From a virus, in the IMG/VR virus record IMGVR_UViG_3300025151_000395, positions 1-20,301 of that record: 20,301 bases of DNA; one strand, written 5' to 3'. Under the pieces are notes generated by a model. It searched no databases, was not told where the DNA came from, and saw only the letters and a program-made list of their open reading frames with translations. Numbering within the stretch: the stretch's first letter is position 1; every line of letters starts with the position of its first letter. Below are positions 13,647 through 19,720 of this stretch, piece by piece. The position numbers and the translations under genes are program-made.

Positions 13647-14813
13647 ATGCCAGTAGAAGAGAGAGAAAGAGCAGTAGAACCACCTGAACAAGCAGAGTGT
13701 GGTGAATGTGGTAACTCTGTAGATAGAGCAGACACTATAGTAAGTCATGGGAGTAGATACTGTCAACCATGTCATGATGACAACTTCTACTCATGTCACA
13801 GTTGTAGTGATAGTGTTTCTAATGATTATGTTTACTTTGCATATCAAGAACCCTACTGTGAAGATTGCTACTTTGAATACTTTGAAAACTGTTATGATTG
13901 TGGAGAGCCTGTAGGTAGAGATGAGGTGTATTGGAGAGATGATAACGCCTACTGTTCTAGTTGTGTACCCGATGATGTAAGTACTATGCTGTGGCACTTA
14001 GAAGATAAAGAGCCACCTGCTTGTTCTAGAAAAGCAGAGTCCTTTGAGTTTCCTGTTCGTAGACTTGTAGGAGTAGAAGTAGAATGTCTAATTCCACATA
14101 TAGACGCTTTGGACACACCTAGTTTTTGGACTAGTACAAGTGATGGTTCTATTAACAGCGAAGAAGGATATGATGGTATAGAGATGGTAAGCTATCCTGC
14201 TAGTGGAGACCTATTATTAGAAAGTATAGATAATCTAATGTCATGGTCTAATGATATAGGTGCAGTAGTTAATAGAAGTTGCGGCCTACATGTACACTTC
14301 AACTCATTAGACCTAACTGCTAGACAGGTAGCTCATGTAGGAATAGTATATAAGTACTTTGAAGAGATACTAAAAGGTATGATGCCTAACTCTAGGCAGA
14401 GTTCTAATTGGTGCAAGGACTTTCCTATTCCTAAGAAACAGCTTAGGCATATTACAGAGGAGAGCGAGTTAATAGAAATGTATTATGACTACATGGATTC
14501 TCAACCTAGTACAGATAAGTATAACGACGCTAGATACTGTGGTCTTAACATACATTCTAGATACTATCATGGCTCTCTAGAGTTTCGTCTACACTCTGGA
14601 ACTATAAACAAAACCAAGATACTTAATTGGATACAGATACTAAATCGTATAATAGATATGGCTATAGACCTAGAGAGGTACACAGGAGATGAGTACGATA
14701 AGTGGATTAAGAAATCACCTATTACTCACATGGTGAGTACTTTTGGAGTAGAGCTATGTGATTATATTAACAAGAGAACTAGTAAGTTCAAAGGAGGAAG
14801 AGTAAATGAGTAG
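13647..14813 (+). CDS. Second amidoligase with three perfectly periodic zinc modules
   Basis: The N-terminal 106 residues hold three CX2C-X17-CX2C modules at Cys18/21/39/42, 50/53/71/74 and 82/85/103/106, linked by exactly 7 residues, a 32-residue period. The rest (about 140-370) is an amidoligase of the glutamine-synthetase-like fold: GVEVE (142-146), SDGSIN, GIEMVSYPASGD, SCGLHVHFN (211-219), DKYNDARYCGLNIHSR and EFRLHSG (312-318). It is clearly paralogous to the larger amidoligase at 10496 but lacks that protein's 200-residue N-terminal domain. ATG has AGGAG six nt upstream. The product may pair with the 10496 protein, either in sequence or as a complex. Confidence 0.85.
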   Translation: MPVEERERAVEPPEQAECGECGNSVDRADTIVSHGSRYCQPCHDDNFYSCHSCSDSVSNDYVYFAYQEPYCEDCYFEYFENCYDCGEPVGRDEVYWRDDNAYCSSCVPDDVSTMLWHLEDKEPPACSRKAESFEFPVRRLVGVEVECLIPHIDALDTPSFWTSTSDGSINSEEGYDGIEMVSYPASGDLLLESIDNLMSWSNDIGAVVNRSCGLHVHFNSLDLTARQVAHVGIVYKYFEEILKGMMPNSRQSSNWCKDFPIPKKQLRHITEESELIEMYYDYMDSQPSTDKYNDARYCGLNIHSRYYHGSLEFRLHSGTINKTKILNWIQILNRIIDMAIDLERYTGDEYDKWIKKSPITHMVSTFGVELCDYINKRTSKFKGGRVNE

Positions 14814-15060
14814 TACAAATCATAACGATAACTACAAAACAGTAATAGTAGAACTAGCAGTCTATGTAGACGAAGATAACTACTATCATAAAGGCTTAAA
14901 CGCTGAAGGAATTGTAGAGAAAGAACTGAGTGCAGTTGAAAATGAGACAGGGATATACTTGGAAAGAATTATTTATGATGATAGCAAGAAAACTCTTGAA
15001 TCATGCAAGGATACAAGCCTAAATTCGAGCCACGAAAAAGGAGAGAAATCATGCCATTGA
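14806..15060 (+). CDS. Small protein of unknown function
   Basis: The 84-residue product (MSSTNHNDNYKTVIVELAVY at its start) is acidic, with one probable beta strand (TVIVELAVYVDED), a helix around ELSAVENETG and a polar tail with SSHEKGEKSCH. No motif is recognised. ATG overlaps the amidoligase end by 8 nt and has GGAGG eight nt upstream. Its end overlaps the exonuclease start by 10 nt, so it bridges the amidoligase cassette and the recombination block. Confidence 0.65.
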   Translation: MSSTNHNDNYKTVIVELAVYVDEDNYYHKGLNAEGIVEKELSAVENETGIYLERIIYDDSKKTLESCKDTSLNSSHEKGEKSCH

Positions 15061-15932
15061 GAGGGTTTGTAGATAGTAGTGGTGCTATTGTTCCTGTAAC
15101 AGAAATCAAGAAAGGTCATGTAGATATATCTAGATTGGGAGTATCTCTTCCAACACTTCTACATATGTCACAGCAGAGACCTTCTGATAGAAAGCCATCT
15201 ACTACTGAGTTATTAAATGGCACTTGTCAATCGTATCTAGAAAGAACTGCTGAGTATTGTATACGACCTGAAGATAATGCATTTGCACTAGCAGGTACTC
15301 TACATCATCTAAAACTAGAAGAGTCAGCAGGTCTACTAGATAGATTGAAGTCAGAGATAACTCTAGAGGCACATGGTATAACAGGGACAGTAGACTTATA
15401 TGATTCAGAGACAAAGACACTTGTAGACTACAAGTTTTCTGGTTCGTATAAAATAGCAAAGTGTTTAGGGATAGCACACTACTACACTAAGCACCCTACA
15501 GAGGTGTATAAGAGAAGTGGTAGATGGGGTAAGGCAGGTACACCAAAGAGAGTTAAAGAGTTCTATAGAGATGAAAGTAAGGCAGACTTAGAAGATTGGG
15601 GATGGCAGTTAAACTTCTATAGGTACTTGCTAGAAACAAATGGGTACGAAGTAGATCAGATGTTTATACAAGCAACAGTTAGAGATGCTGGATTACAGAT
15701 AGCTAGAGAGCGTGGGATTACAGGTAAGATATACATGATAGAAGTTCCATATATAGACAATGAACATCTAATAGAAAGATATGTTATGAAAAGGGAGGCT
15801 CTTCTATCTGCATTAGAAAAGAAAGAGTTGCCAGAGAAGTGTACAGATGAAGAAACATGGGGTGGTATGAAGTGTGAATCGTATTGTCCTGTAAGAGAAG
15901 TATGTCCATATAACCAAACAAAAGGAGAGTAG
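15051..15932 (+). CDS. Cas4/RecB-like PD-(D/E)XK exonuclease with Fe-S cysteines
   Basis: Counting from ATG 15051 (293 residues), the nuclease motifs appear in order: GTLHH (His85), ITGTVDLYD (Asp115), LVDYK (Asp126 and Lys128) and WQLNFYRYLL (Gln186...Tyr190, the RecB/Cas4 Q-Y motif). Cys59 and the C-terminal cluster Cys264, Cys275, Cys279 and Cys285 are placed like the 4Fe-4S ligands of Cas4/AddB nucleases. It would resect DNA ends to make single strands for the annealing protein encoded downstream. The frame opens 16 codons earlier (15003), but only 15051 has an SD (AAAAAGGAG, about seven nt upstream). No cas genes or CRISPR array are present, so it is a phage recombination nuclease rather than an adaptation protein. 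Confidence 0.82.
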   Translation: MPLRGFVDSSGAIVPVTEIKKGHVDISRLGVSLPTLLHMSQQRPSDRKPSTTELLNGTCQSYLERTAEYCIRPEDNAFALAGTLHHLKLEESAGLLDRLKSEITLEAHGITGTVDLYDSETKTLVDYKFSGSYKIAKCLGIAHYYTKHPTEVYKRSGRWGKAGTPKRVKEFYRDESKADLEDWGWQLNFYRYLLETNGYEVDQMFIQATVRDAGLQIARERGITGKIYMIEVPYIDNEHLIERYVMKREALLSALEKKELPEKCTDEETWGGMKCESYCPVREVCPYNQTKGE

Positions 15933-15933
15933 A

Positions 15934-16155
15934 GTGAAGTTACCTAAGAAGTGGACTATCAAAGAAGAGATTGATGGTACTACATGGTGGATTATTAGAG
16001 GTGGTGCATTTACCAATTCTATTACTGAGAAGTATCCACATAGATTCTTCGAGTCTAAAGAAGAAGCAGATGTGTACTCATCCAATCTAAATAGAAGACT
16101 AAATAAAAAGACAGAGGTTGTAAATGTAGACTCTGTATTTATTAAACCTTACTAG
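15934..16155 (+). CDS. Small protein of unknown function
   Basis: The 73-residue product starts at GTG with GGAG six nt upstream, right behind the exonuclease stop. It contains KKWTIKEEIDGTTWWIIRGG, then KYPHRFFESKEEADVYSSNL, a pattern of strand, turn and helix with several Trp. I recognise no family. Co-transcription with the exonuclease and annealing protein is clear from spacing. Confidence 0.6.
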   Translation: MKLPKKWTIKEEIDGTTWWIIRGGAFTNSITEKYPHRFFESKEEADVYSSNLNRRLNKKTEVVNVDSVFIKPY

Positions 16156-16162
16156 GAGGAGC

Positions 16163-16369
16163 ATGAAAGAGATACTGACAAAGCTAGATAAGATTGAGTT
16201 TAGACTAGAGCATTTAGAATTTGCTTTAATGAACTTAATGTTTGTCGTAGCTAATCAAACAGAAGAACTACCTAAGTTCAAGGAAAGCTTGAAGAGAGCT
16301 GAGTCTATGTCTAAGAAAGACAGAGACTTACTTAGCTTAGTAGTTAATGAGGAAGGAGCAGACGCTTGA
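16163..16369 (+). CDS. Small coiled-coil protein of unknown function
   Basis: The 68-residue product is nearly all helical with heptad-like spacing (LTKLDKIEFRLEHLEFALMN, then LPKFKESLKRAESMSKK). An inner hydrophobic stretch (FALMNLMFVVA) could be a short membrane or dimer interface. ATG has AGGAGG three nt upstream. Its TGA overlaps a TTG start of the next gene. No known family. Confidence 0.6.
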   Translation: MKEILTKLDKIEFRLEHLEFALMNLMFVVANQTEELPKFKESLKRAESMSKKDRDLLSLVVNEEGADA

Positions 16370-16695
16370 AAGCTGAAGAGTATAAGAAACTAAGAGACGA
16401 GTTTATAGAAGAGACTTTCAAGTTATCTGATGAAAAGAGAATAGAGTATACAGAAGGTAATCATATGGACAATGTTCTATGGAACTTTGAAAATATAGGA
16501 AGCCTTGTTAATCTAGAACCACTTAAGGTATTATCTGTTTACTACCAAAAGCATAACTCTAGTATTAACAATTTCTTCAAGGAAGGCAAGGAGTACTCTG
16601 AGCCTATAGAAGGAAGGATACAAGACATGATTAACTATCTGTTACTAATGGTAGCTATGCTACGTAAATACAAAAAGAGAGGTGTGAATGAGTAA
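16366..16695 (+). CDS. Nmad1/DUF1599-like protein (nucleotide-pyrophosphohydrolase-related helical fold)
   Basis: The 109-residue product has the helical layout of the DUF1599/'nucleotide modification associated domain 1' group often found in phages. The pattern is a 'N.LWNFENIGSL...EPLKVLS' helix pair, a KHNSSINNFFKEG segment, and a final EGRIQDMINYLLLMVAMLRK helix (the 'E..I.D..NYLLL' pattern). Members are related to MazG/dUTPase-type all-alpha enzymes and are thought to act on nucleotides or on modified-base synthesis. The start is TTG (16366-16368) with a strong GGAAGGAG seven nt upstream and a 4-nt overlap with the previous stop, so the unusual codon is well supported. The assignment is from pattern only. 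Confidence 0.6.
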   Translation: MKAEEYKKLRDEFIEETFKLSDEKRIEYTEGNHMDNVLWNFENIGSLVNLEPLKVLSVYYQKHNSSINNFFKEGKEYSEPIEGRIQDMINYLLLMVAMLRKYKKRGVNE

Positions 16696-17329
16696 TGAAA
16701 TATTGTTAGTAGATGATACTCCTAGTAATGGAGAGATTGTAACTAGCGATGCTTTCGATGTAATAAGAAACCTACATGACAAAGTTTCTATGGAAGACAC
16801 TCCACGTTCTTTTATTAAGAACAAGATGGGAGTTGATTATGTAGAAGTAGGGTACATGAAGAAGATGGCAGACAAACACTATCCGGGTTGGTCTTGGACT
16901 ATTATTAGAACAGAGACACTAGGTAGTGAAGCCTTTATGGTACATGGTAGATTGAAGTGGTTTGAAGGTGGTATATGGAGAGAAGGAGATATGACAGCGG
17001 CTCATAGAATAATGAAGAAGAGAGGTAGTAATGAGTTCGTAGACGTAGGTAACGACATCAAGTCAGCTAATACAGATTGTATTAAGAAGGCATTTAATAT
17101 GTATCTAAACATAGCTGATGACGTATATCGAAATCGTGTAGAAGATACTTCACTAAGTCAAGAAGAGATAGACTTTCTATATAAGCAGATGGAAGGACTT
17201 AATGAAGAATGGAAAGAGAAAATATCCCTTTCAATAGAGGATGGTAACATCGAGAAGGGCGATATAGATAAAGTAGTTGCTAAGATAGAACTAATCAAAA
17301 AGGAAACAAAAGGAAAAGATAATGAGTAA
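16688..17329 (+). CDS. Rad52-like single-strand annealing protein
   Basis: The central region reads VDYVEVGYMKKMADKHYPGW, SWTIIR, a hairpin with GRLKWFEGGIWREGDMTAAH, and then DVGNDIKSANTDCIKKAFNM. This follows the Rad52/Sak-type pattern ('Y......N..FG..W', beta hairpin, then 'K....DA.K.A' helix). The C-terminal 60 residues are charged and helical. In phages such proteins coat single strands made by an exonuclease and anneal them to homologous DNA, usually forming rings. The upstream exonuclease and the downstream SSB gene fit this role. ATG has AGAGGTG about five nt upstream. Other annealing families (Erf, Red-beta) are less likely by pattern. Confidence 0.65.
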   Translation: MSNEILLVDDTPSNGEIVTSDAFDVIRNLHDKVSMEDTPRSFIKNKMGVDYVEVGYMKKMADKHYPGWSWTIIRTETLGSEAFMVHGRLKWFEGGIWREGDMTAAHRIMKKRGSNEFVDVGNDIKSANTDCIKKAFNMYLNIADDVYRNRVEDTSLSQEEIDFLYKQMEGLNEEWKEKISLSIEDGNIEKGDIDKVVAKIELIKKETKGKDNE

Positions 17330-17894
17330 TTCTGTAGATTCTGTACTAGGTGATGTCATGGGAGGAGAGTCCTTCTATGACCCATCTGAAGATAAACCAA
17401 ATGTAATAGTACCTGAGGGAGATTTCTATGCCCATGTAAAGGACTATACAGTAAAAGAAGATGTTGTTATTAGAGGTAAGCACCTTGCAGATATATACAA
17501 CTTAACATTCAAGTTAGCAGAAGAGAACTCTGACAAAGACTTTGGTGAACATAGTGGTAGTATATTTGTAGGTAAGACTATAAGGTCTAAGGGTTTCTTT
17601 AGATTCAAGAGTCCATCTAATAATAAACTACAACCTAACTCTGGTGGCAATAGAGAGTTCAAAGAGTTGTGTGAGTCTTTAGGTATCAAACCAGAAGAGA
17701 AGGAAGTAGATGGCAAGACTCTATATGCGTTGCCTGTACTTACTCCATCTAACTGTGAAGGGATGCCAGCTATTATAAAGATAAAGCATGAAAACTGGAC
17801 TAATAGAGACGGAGAAGAGGTTACATCACCAAAGGCTGTAGGTGTATTTTCTTGGAGCAATGGTAAACAAGACCTATCTGACTTGCCATTCTAA
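17322..17894 (+). CDS. Phage single-stranded DNA-binding protein
   Basis: The 190-residue product has an OB-fold-like core starting near VPEGDFYAHVKDYTVKEDVV and continuing with HLADIYNLTFKLAEEN and GKTIRSKGFFRFK. Its last residues, DLSDLPF, match the acidic-hydrophobic tail by which SSB proteins recruit partner enzymes. It overlaps the annealing-protein gene by 8 nt, with AAAGGA about eight nt upstream of ATG. It would protect single-stranded intermediates in replication and recombination. The family assignment rests on the tail, length and neighbours rather than on a textbook OB motif. Confidence 0.68.
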   Translation: MSNSVDSVLGDVMGGESFYDPSEDKPNVIVPEGDFYAHVKDYTVKEDVVIRGKHLADIYNLTFKLAEENSDKDFGEHSGSIFVGKTIRSKGFFRFKSPSNNKLQPNSGGNREFKELCESLGIKPEEKEVDGKTLYALPVLTPSNCEGMPAIIKIKHENWTNRDGEEVTSPKAVGVFSWSNGKQDLSDLPF

Positions 17895-18128
17895 ATGAAA
17901 ATAACTAACAGCGAATACGATACAATCATTAGGGCACTAGATTATTACTCAAATAGTCAAGTAACCGAAGAAGCATATCCTTTGAAGGTTAAGCTAGTAA
18001 AAGAATATAATAGATTAGCAGAGAAGAATATAGCAGAAGGTATGACAGCAGATGAAGAGGAAATATATCCTAGTAGACTACATACAGAGTACGGAGGTAC
18101 ACCTAATGACAATCAAAAAGTGGAATGA
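17895..18128 (+). CDS. Small helical protein of unknown function
   Basis: The 77-residue acidic product (MKITNSEYDTIIRALDYYSN at its start) is helical with KVKLVKEYNRLAEKN. ATG follows the SSB stop directly (TAAATG), so translation must be coupled. Its last codons overlap the start of the next gene. No motif is recognised. Confidence 0.6.
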   Translation: MKITNSEYDTIIRALDYYSNSQVTEEAYPLKVKLVKEYNRLAEKNIAEGMTADEEEIYPSRLHTEYGGTPNDNQKVE

Positions 18129-18321
18129 GATAGAAGATGCTTTCACTACAAAGTTCGGATGGTATGACGGTATACGATACCTTACAAATGTGGGTAAAGA
18201 AGTGTATAAGACTAGAAGCGTATACGAACTTAGCGAAAGAGAAGACTATCTATTAATAAAGAAACTCAGAGCCAAATACGATAAGGAGGTATCATGGCGA
18301 GAAAGCGAAAAACACAAGTAG
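18106..18321 (+). CDS. Small protein of unknown function
   Basis: From the ATG at 18106 the product has 71 residues: MTIKKWNEIEDAFTTKFGWY, then DGIRYLTNVGKEVYKTRSVY and a basic helical end with KKLRAKYDKEVSWRESEKHK. The frame is open 18 codons upstream, but GGAGG lies eight nt before 18106 and nothing before the earlier ATG (18052). It overlaps both neighbours. Its YDG...V..VYELSERED pattern could be a small winged or nucleic-acid-binding fold; I do not recognise it. Confidence 0.6.
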   Translation: MTIKKWNEIEDAFTTKFGWYDGIRYLTNVGKEVYKTRSVYELSEREDYLLIKKLRAKYDKEVSWRESEKHK

Positions 18322-18497
18322 CAAAAGTAAGAGATTTCCTAACAACAGGAAAGAAACTTACTAGTAGAACAGCAATCACTAGGTTTGGTGTGTATAGATT
18401 AGCGTCTATTATACATCGGTTAAGGACTGTGTTTGGTATGAACATAGTTACAGATAACACTAAGGGTTATGCTACTTACTTTGTTTCTACTAAGTAA
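18294..18497 (+). CDS. Helix-turn-helix DNA-binding protein
   Basis: The 67-residue product is very basic and carries a typical small phage HTH: VRDFLTTGKKLTSRTAITRF, then GVYRLASIIHRLRTVFG (helix, turn, recognition helix) and a short strand (NIVTDNTKGYATYFV). This resembles the HTH_39-type family ('L..G..LT...A...FG...LA..I..LR...G'). It probably regulates phage or host promoters. The SD is excellent (AAGGAGG five nt from ATG). It is the last gene before a terminator-like hairpin. Confidence 0.78.
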   Translation: MARKRKTQVAKVRDFLTTGKKLTSRTAITRFGVYRLASIIHRLRTVFGMNIVTDNTKGYATYFVSTK

Positions 18498-18512
18498 CAA
18501 TACAACAGGTCA

Positions 18513-18533
18513 GGGGTGTACCTTAAACACCCC
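18513..18533 (+). terminator. Rho-independent terminator-like hairpin
   Basis: GGGGTGT (18513-18519) pairs perfectly with ACACCCC (18527-18533) around a 7-nt loop, and ATTTTTATT follows after AAAG. It lies 15 nt past the HTH gene stop. The T run is displaced by a few bases, so termination may be partial and the genes beyond still reached. Confidence 0.6.
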
Positions 18534-18558
18534 AAAGATTTTTATTAACGGTCGAAGG

Positions 18559-18621
18559 TTTAGGTGTACCTTGAAGAATACTTGTTTATATTCTCCTTTG
18601 GTATCTTCTAAAACACCTAAG
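18559..18621 (+). promoter_or_regulatory. Leader structure masking the ribosome-binding site of the gene at 18630
   Basis: TTTAGGTGT (18559-18567) can pair with ACACCTAAG (18613-18621), one pair being G-U. The right arm runs into the SD of the next gene (AAGGA, ATG at 18630). Inside the loop, AGAATA and TATTCT form a 6-bp hairpin. GGTGTACCTT occurs here and again in the terminator hairpin just upstream, so alternative pairings between the two are possible. This looks like translation control or an attenuator pair; no known riboswitch class is recognised. Confidence 0.4.
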
Positions 18622-18629
18622 GATTAGAT

Positions 18630-18842
18630 ATGCCAACACCATTTATGTGTCACGGTTGCGATAAACCAACAATGAATAAAAGTGGAATCTGTGATGAATG
18701 CAATAGAAAGACATCATCAGATGATGCTTTGTACGATACTAAGTATGTTAATCTTCTAAGTGAAGAAGAGATAATGAAGATAGATAAAATACATGAACTA
18801 TCTTTTGACTATAAAAACAAAACAAAAAGGAGTAAGAGATGA
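18630..18842 (+). CDS. Small zinc-ribbon protein
   Basis: The 70-residue product opens MPTPFMCHGCDKP and continues to CDEC, giving CX2C-X10-CX2C (Cys7, 10, 21, 24), a small zinc ribbon. The remainder is polar, with NLLSEEEIMKIDKIHELSF and a lysine-rich tail. Many phages encode such ribbons to bind nucleic acid or host polymerase. The SD (AAGGA) is about seven nt from the ATG and may be hidden by the leader stem. It shares the CX2C theme with the amidoligase cassette but has shorter spacing, so it need not belong to it. Confidence 0.62.
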   Translation: MPTPFMCHGCDKPTMNKSGICDECNRKTSSDDALYDTKYVNLLSEEEIMKIDKIHELSFDYKNKTKRSKR

Positions 18843-19009
18843 GATACTATTGGGAAGCACTCTTTAGTGTAGAATACTTTCCGTATTGGGAGTTTTCTAT
18901 GTTGATGATGCTAGTATTGGTTCTTAGTGTTCTATGGAGAATCAATAGAATAGAGAGAAAACTAGACGATCTAGTTGACCATATAGTTGAAGAACTAGTC
19001 GAAGACTAA
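18839..19009 (+). CDS. 56-residue membrane protein
   Basis: The frame reads MRYYWEALFSVEYFPYWEFS, then a membrane span MLMMLVLVLSVLW (about 21-33), and a charged helical end with RIERKLDDLVDHIVEELVED. ATG overlaps the preceding stop (ATGA) and has AAGGAG six nt upstream. It is a single-span protein with an acidic coiled C-terminus, probably cytoplasmic. A spanin or holin accessory is possible, but no lysis gene is visible here. Confidence 0.66.
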   Translation: MRYYWEALFSVEYFPYWEFSMLMMLVLVLSVLWRINRIERKLDDLVDHIVEELVED

Positions 19010-19019
19010 ACATAAGGAT

Positions 19020-19116
19020 TAGCAAAGGGAGAGTGCATAATACATAAACAATAAGTGGTAGTTATTGAATGACAATGTATGTTGTAAATAGGTTGGCCCC
19101 GTTCTCCCTTTTGCTA
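19020..19116 (+). ncRNA. Candidate structured RNA
   Basis: The 97-nt stretch closes on itself. TAGCAAA (19020-19026) and GGGAGA (19027-19032) pair with TCTCCC (19103-19108) and TTTGCTA (19110-19116), a 13-bp stem with one bulged T. Inside, ATACAT (19040-19045) pairs with ATGTAT (19075-19080), and CAATAA (19049-19054) with TTATTG (19062-19067) around the loop GTGGTAG. The 22 nt 19081-19102 stay unpaired and include GGTTGGCCCC. No gene occupies this gap. It is not a tRNA (no T-arm). It may be a small RNA or a leader of the gene at 19125. Confidence 0.45.
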
Positions 19117-19124
19117 TAATAGAT

Positions 19125-19373
19125 ATGAAAAGAAAAAAGAACATAACAAAGAAAGACATGATAGACATGATACGTCAAGCAACTACTATGTCTTTAGCAA
19201 ACAAGAAAACAATAGATATGCTTGGAGAGTTTCTCTATAATTACTTAGATATGAAAGGAGATACAGACAAGTATACTAAATTTATGGAGGACAAAATAGA
19301 TGGACTTCTTAAACAAAGTAGTCAAGGGGATGGAGAAGTTTCTGGAGAGTCCCTTCAAGAAGAAGAGGAGTAG
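19125..19373 (+). CDS. Small basic-to-acidic protein of unknown function
   Basis: The 82-residue product has a basic start (MKRKKNITKKDMIDMIRQAT), a helical middle (LANKKTIDMLGEFLYNYLDM) and a polar, Glu-rich end. ATG at 19125 has no SD and lies five nt after a TATAAT hexamer, so the real start may be the ATG at 19158 or the message may be leaderless. The last third overlaps another open frame with a good SD (19300), so the tail's composition may reflect the other frame. No family recognised. Confidence 0.55.
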   Translation: MKRKKNITKKDMIDMIRQATTMSLANKKTIDMLGEFLYNYLDMKGDTDKYTKFMEDKIDGLLKQSSQGDGEVSGESLQEEEE

Positions 19374-19440
19374 AAACAATGCCGTCAAAAAGCAAAGCAA
19401 AAGGAAACAGGTTCGAAAGAGAGTGCGTAAAGATAGCTAA
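19300..19440 (+). CDS. Overlapping frame: possible 46-residue basic peptide
   Basis: In a different frame from both neighbours, ATG 19300-19302 has GGAGG nine nt upstream. It encodes MDFLNKVVKGMEKFLESPFK followed by a very basic tail (KKRSRNNAVKKQSKRK and onward). It overlaps the end of the 19125 gene by 74 nt and the start of the resolvase by 62 nt. The amphipathic start plus polybasic tail is protein-like, but the overlap limits confidence. See findings. Confidence 0.3.
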   Translation: MDFLNKVVKGMEKFLESPFKKKRSRNNAVKKQSKRKQVRKRVRKDS

Positions 19441-19720
19441 GGAATACGGACTAGAATCTAAGAGAGCTTGGGGGTCTGATGGTAGGTCATTAGGACTAGA
19501 CCCCGAAGTAGACATGACAATAGAAGAATATACCGTTCAATGTAAAGTAAGAAAAAGGATAGCAACATGGCTGAAACCTTCGGAGGAAATGGGGGATTTA
19601 CACCTTCAATTAGTAAAGGAATCAAGAGGACAAATATACGCTATAGTGTCAATGACAAGAATGATGGAACTAGTATCAGAAGTCAAGACACTACGTCAGC
19701 GTATAGAGCAAAAACAATAG
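19379..19720 (+). CDS. Holliday junction resolvase-like PD-(D/E)XK nuclease
   Basis: The 113-residue product matches the Hjc-type layout: KGNRFERECVKIAKEYG (Glu13/Glu15), SKRAWGSDGRSLGLDPEVDM (Ser-Gly loop and Asp45) and VQCKVRK (Gln54, Lys56), then a C-terminal helix. Such enzymes cut four-way junctions formed in recombination and clear branched DNA before packaging. The catalytic 'ExK' is QxK here, a known variant in phage proteins. ATG has AGGAG eight nt upstream. With the exonuclease, annealing protein and SSB it completes a recombination set. Confidence 0.72.
   Translation: MPSKSKAKGNRFERECVKIAKEYGLESKRAWGSDGRSLGLDPEVDMTIEEYTVQCKVRKRIATWLKPSEEMGDLHLQLVKESRGQIYAIVSMTRMMELVSEVKTLRQRIEQKQ

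Noticed and set aside
19027-19109. Possible tRNA: GGGAGAG and TTCTCCC could form a 7-bp acceptor-like stem
   Set aside because: There is no T-arm (CCCCG before the stem has no partner) and no D-arm. The region instead folds as three nested stems, so it is described as a structured RNA.
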